Assembly (NCBI GenBank): GCA_963784995.1 | Contig: CAWATZ010000004.1 | Coordinates: 496,001-560,000, forward strand | Length of the DNA stretch: 64,000 nt | DNA from: CAWATZ01 sp963784995 | GTDB lineage: Bacteria > Planctomycetota > Planctomycetia > Gemmatales > Gemmataceae | Direction: 5' to 3' | Shown: positions 63,870-64,000 of the stretch, one piece after another | How the letters are laid out: the number at the start of each line of letters is the position of its first letter | Numbering within the stretch: the stretch's first letter is position 1 | Notes under the pieces: model-generated | The model's input: only the letters and a program-made list of their open reading frames with translations | What the model was told of the DNA's origin: nothing | The model's database searches: none | Translations under genes and position numbers: made by a program

Positions 63870-64000
63870 GGAAGTCTCTCCTTGCCTGGTGTTGGTTTCA
63901 TTCTGATTCCCGCGCGGTCAACGCGGGTCGCTCTTACCGCGAGCAAACCGGACCTCTCCAGTGCAACCCTCGTGCCAGCAGCCGGCAATCCCAGTCGATC

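Noticed and set aside
63906..63928. Hairpin CCCGCG...CGCGGG near the right edge as an RNA gene
   Set aside because: Only a 6-base stem and no conserved tRNA or ncRNA features; the context beyond the edge is missing.

Overview
The window is GC-rich and reads as a chromosomal segment of a Gemmataceae-like planctomycete (Planctomycetota). The evidence is a combination of families typical of that group: a TIGR02996-type leader on an FGE-sulfatase protein, a cysteine-rich protein with two TIGR03000-type domains, FG-GAP/VCBS and PQQ propeller proteins, an ECF sigma factor next to a membrane Ser/Thr kinase, a Uma2 nuclease, many secreted proteins of unknown role, and very many palindromic repeats. 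No rRNA, tRNA, CRISPR array, phage or complete insertion sequence was seen.

Layout. 1-10.4 kb: a partial HEAT protein, then a plus-strand run of exported proteins (TPR giant, FG-GAP propeller, PQQ propeller, YdjY-domain protein, Pro/Ala-rich anchor protein). 10.4-19.5 kb: Uma2 nuclease, FGE-like protein, an AddB-like helicase-nuclease, an M19 dipeptidase and two methyltransferases. 19.7-29.5 kb: second FG-GAP protein, squalene-cyclase-like/HEAT protein, pterin dehydratase, kdsA, a transglutaminase-like protein, an RluA pseudouridine synthase and a CtpA protease. 29.7-36.4 kb: a roughly 1,700-codon protein of unknown function interrupted by frameshifts, and the TIGR03000 protein. 36.4-40.7 kb: alpha/beta hydrolase, luciferase-like oxidoreductase, a HicA-like small gene pair, a PhyH dioxygenase and a truncated desaturase. 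40.7-48.7 kb: a scrambled sigma factor/kinase region with one intact kinase, one intact sigma gene, two sigma fragments and a kinase stub, holding a LolA-like protein, a TPR protein and a secreted trypsin-like protease. 49-64 kb: CPBP protease, HD-GYP protein divergent from an NtrC-type regulator, mutL, the dnaG-rpoD macromolecular synthesis operon with a near-consensus promoter, a zinc-ribbon coiled coil, a cysteine-desulfurase-like enzyme, an AI-2E-type transporter with an extra C-terminal domain, and a DUF1328 peptide.

Two themes stand out. First, about twenty loci carry long, often perfect inverted repeats of several families. Many are built as a hairpin within a hairpin, several copies of one family share a 16-base core but have locus-specific complementary arms, and some elements have become part of coding sequence. 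Second, the sigma/kinase operon has been duplicated and broken in a way that can be read from its remnants. Separately, about ten frameshifts occur in otherwise well-conserved genes, including rpoD. Because rpoD is essential, at least part of these are probably sequence errors, and broken genes here should be read with that in mind.
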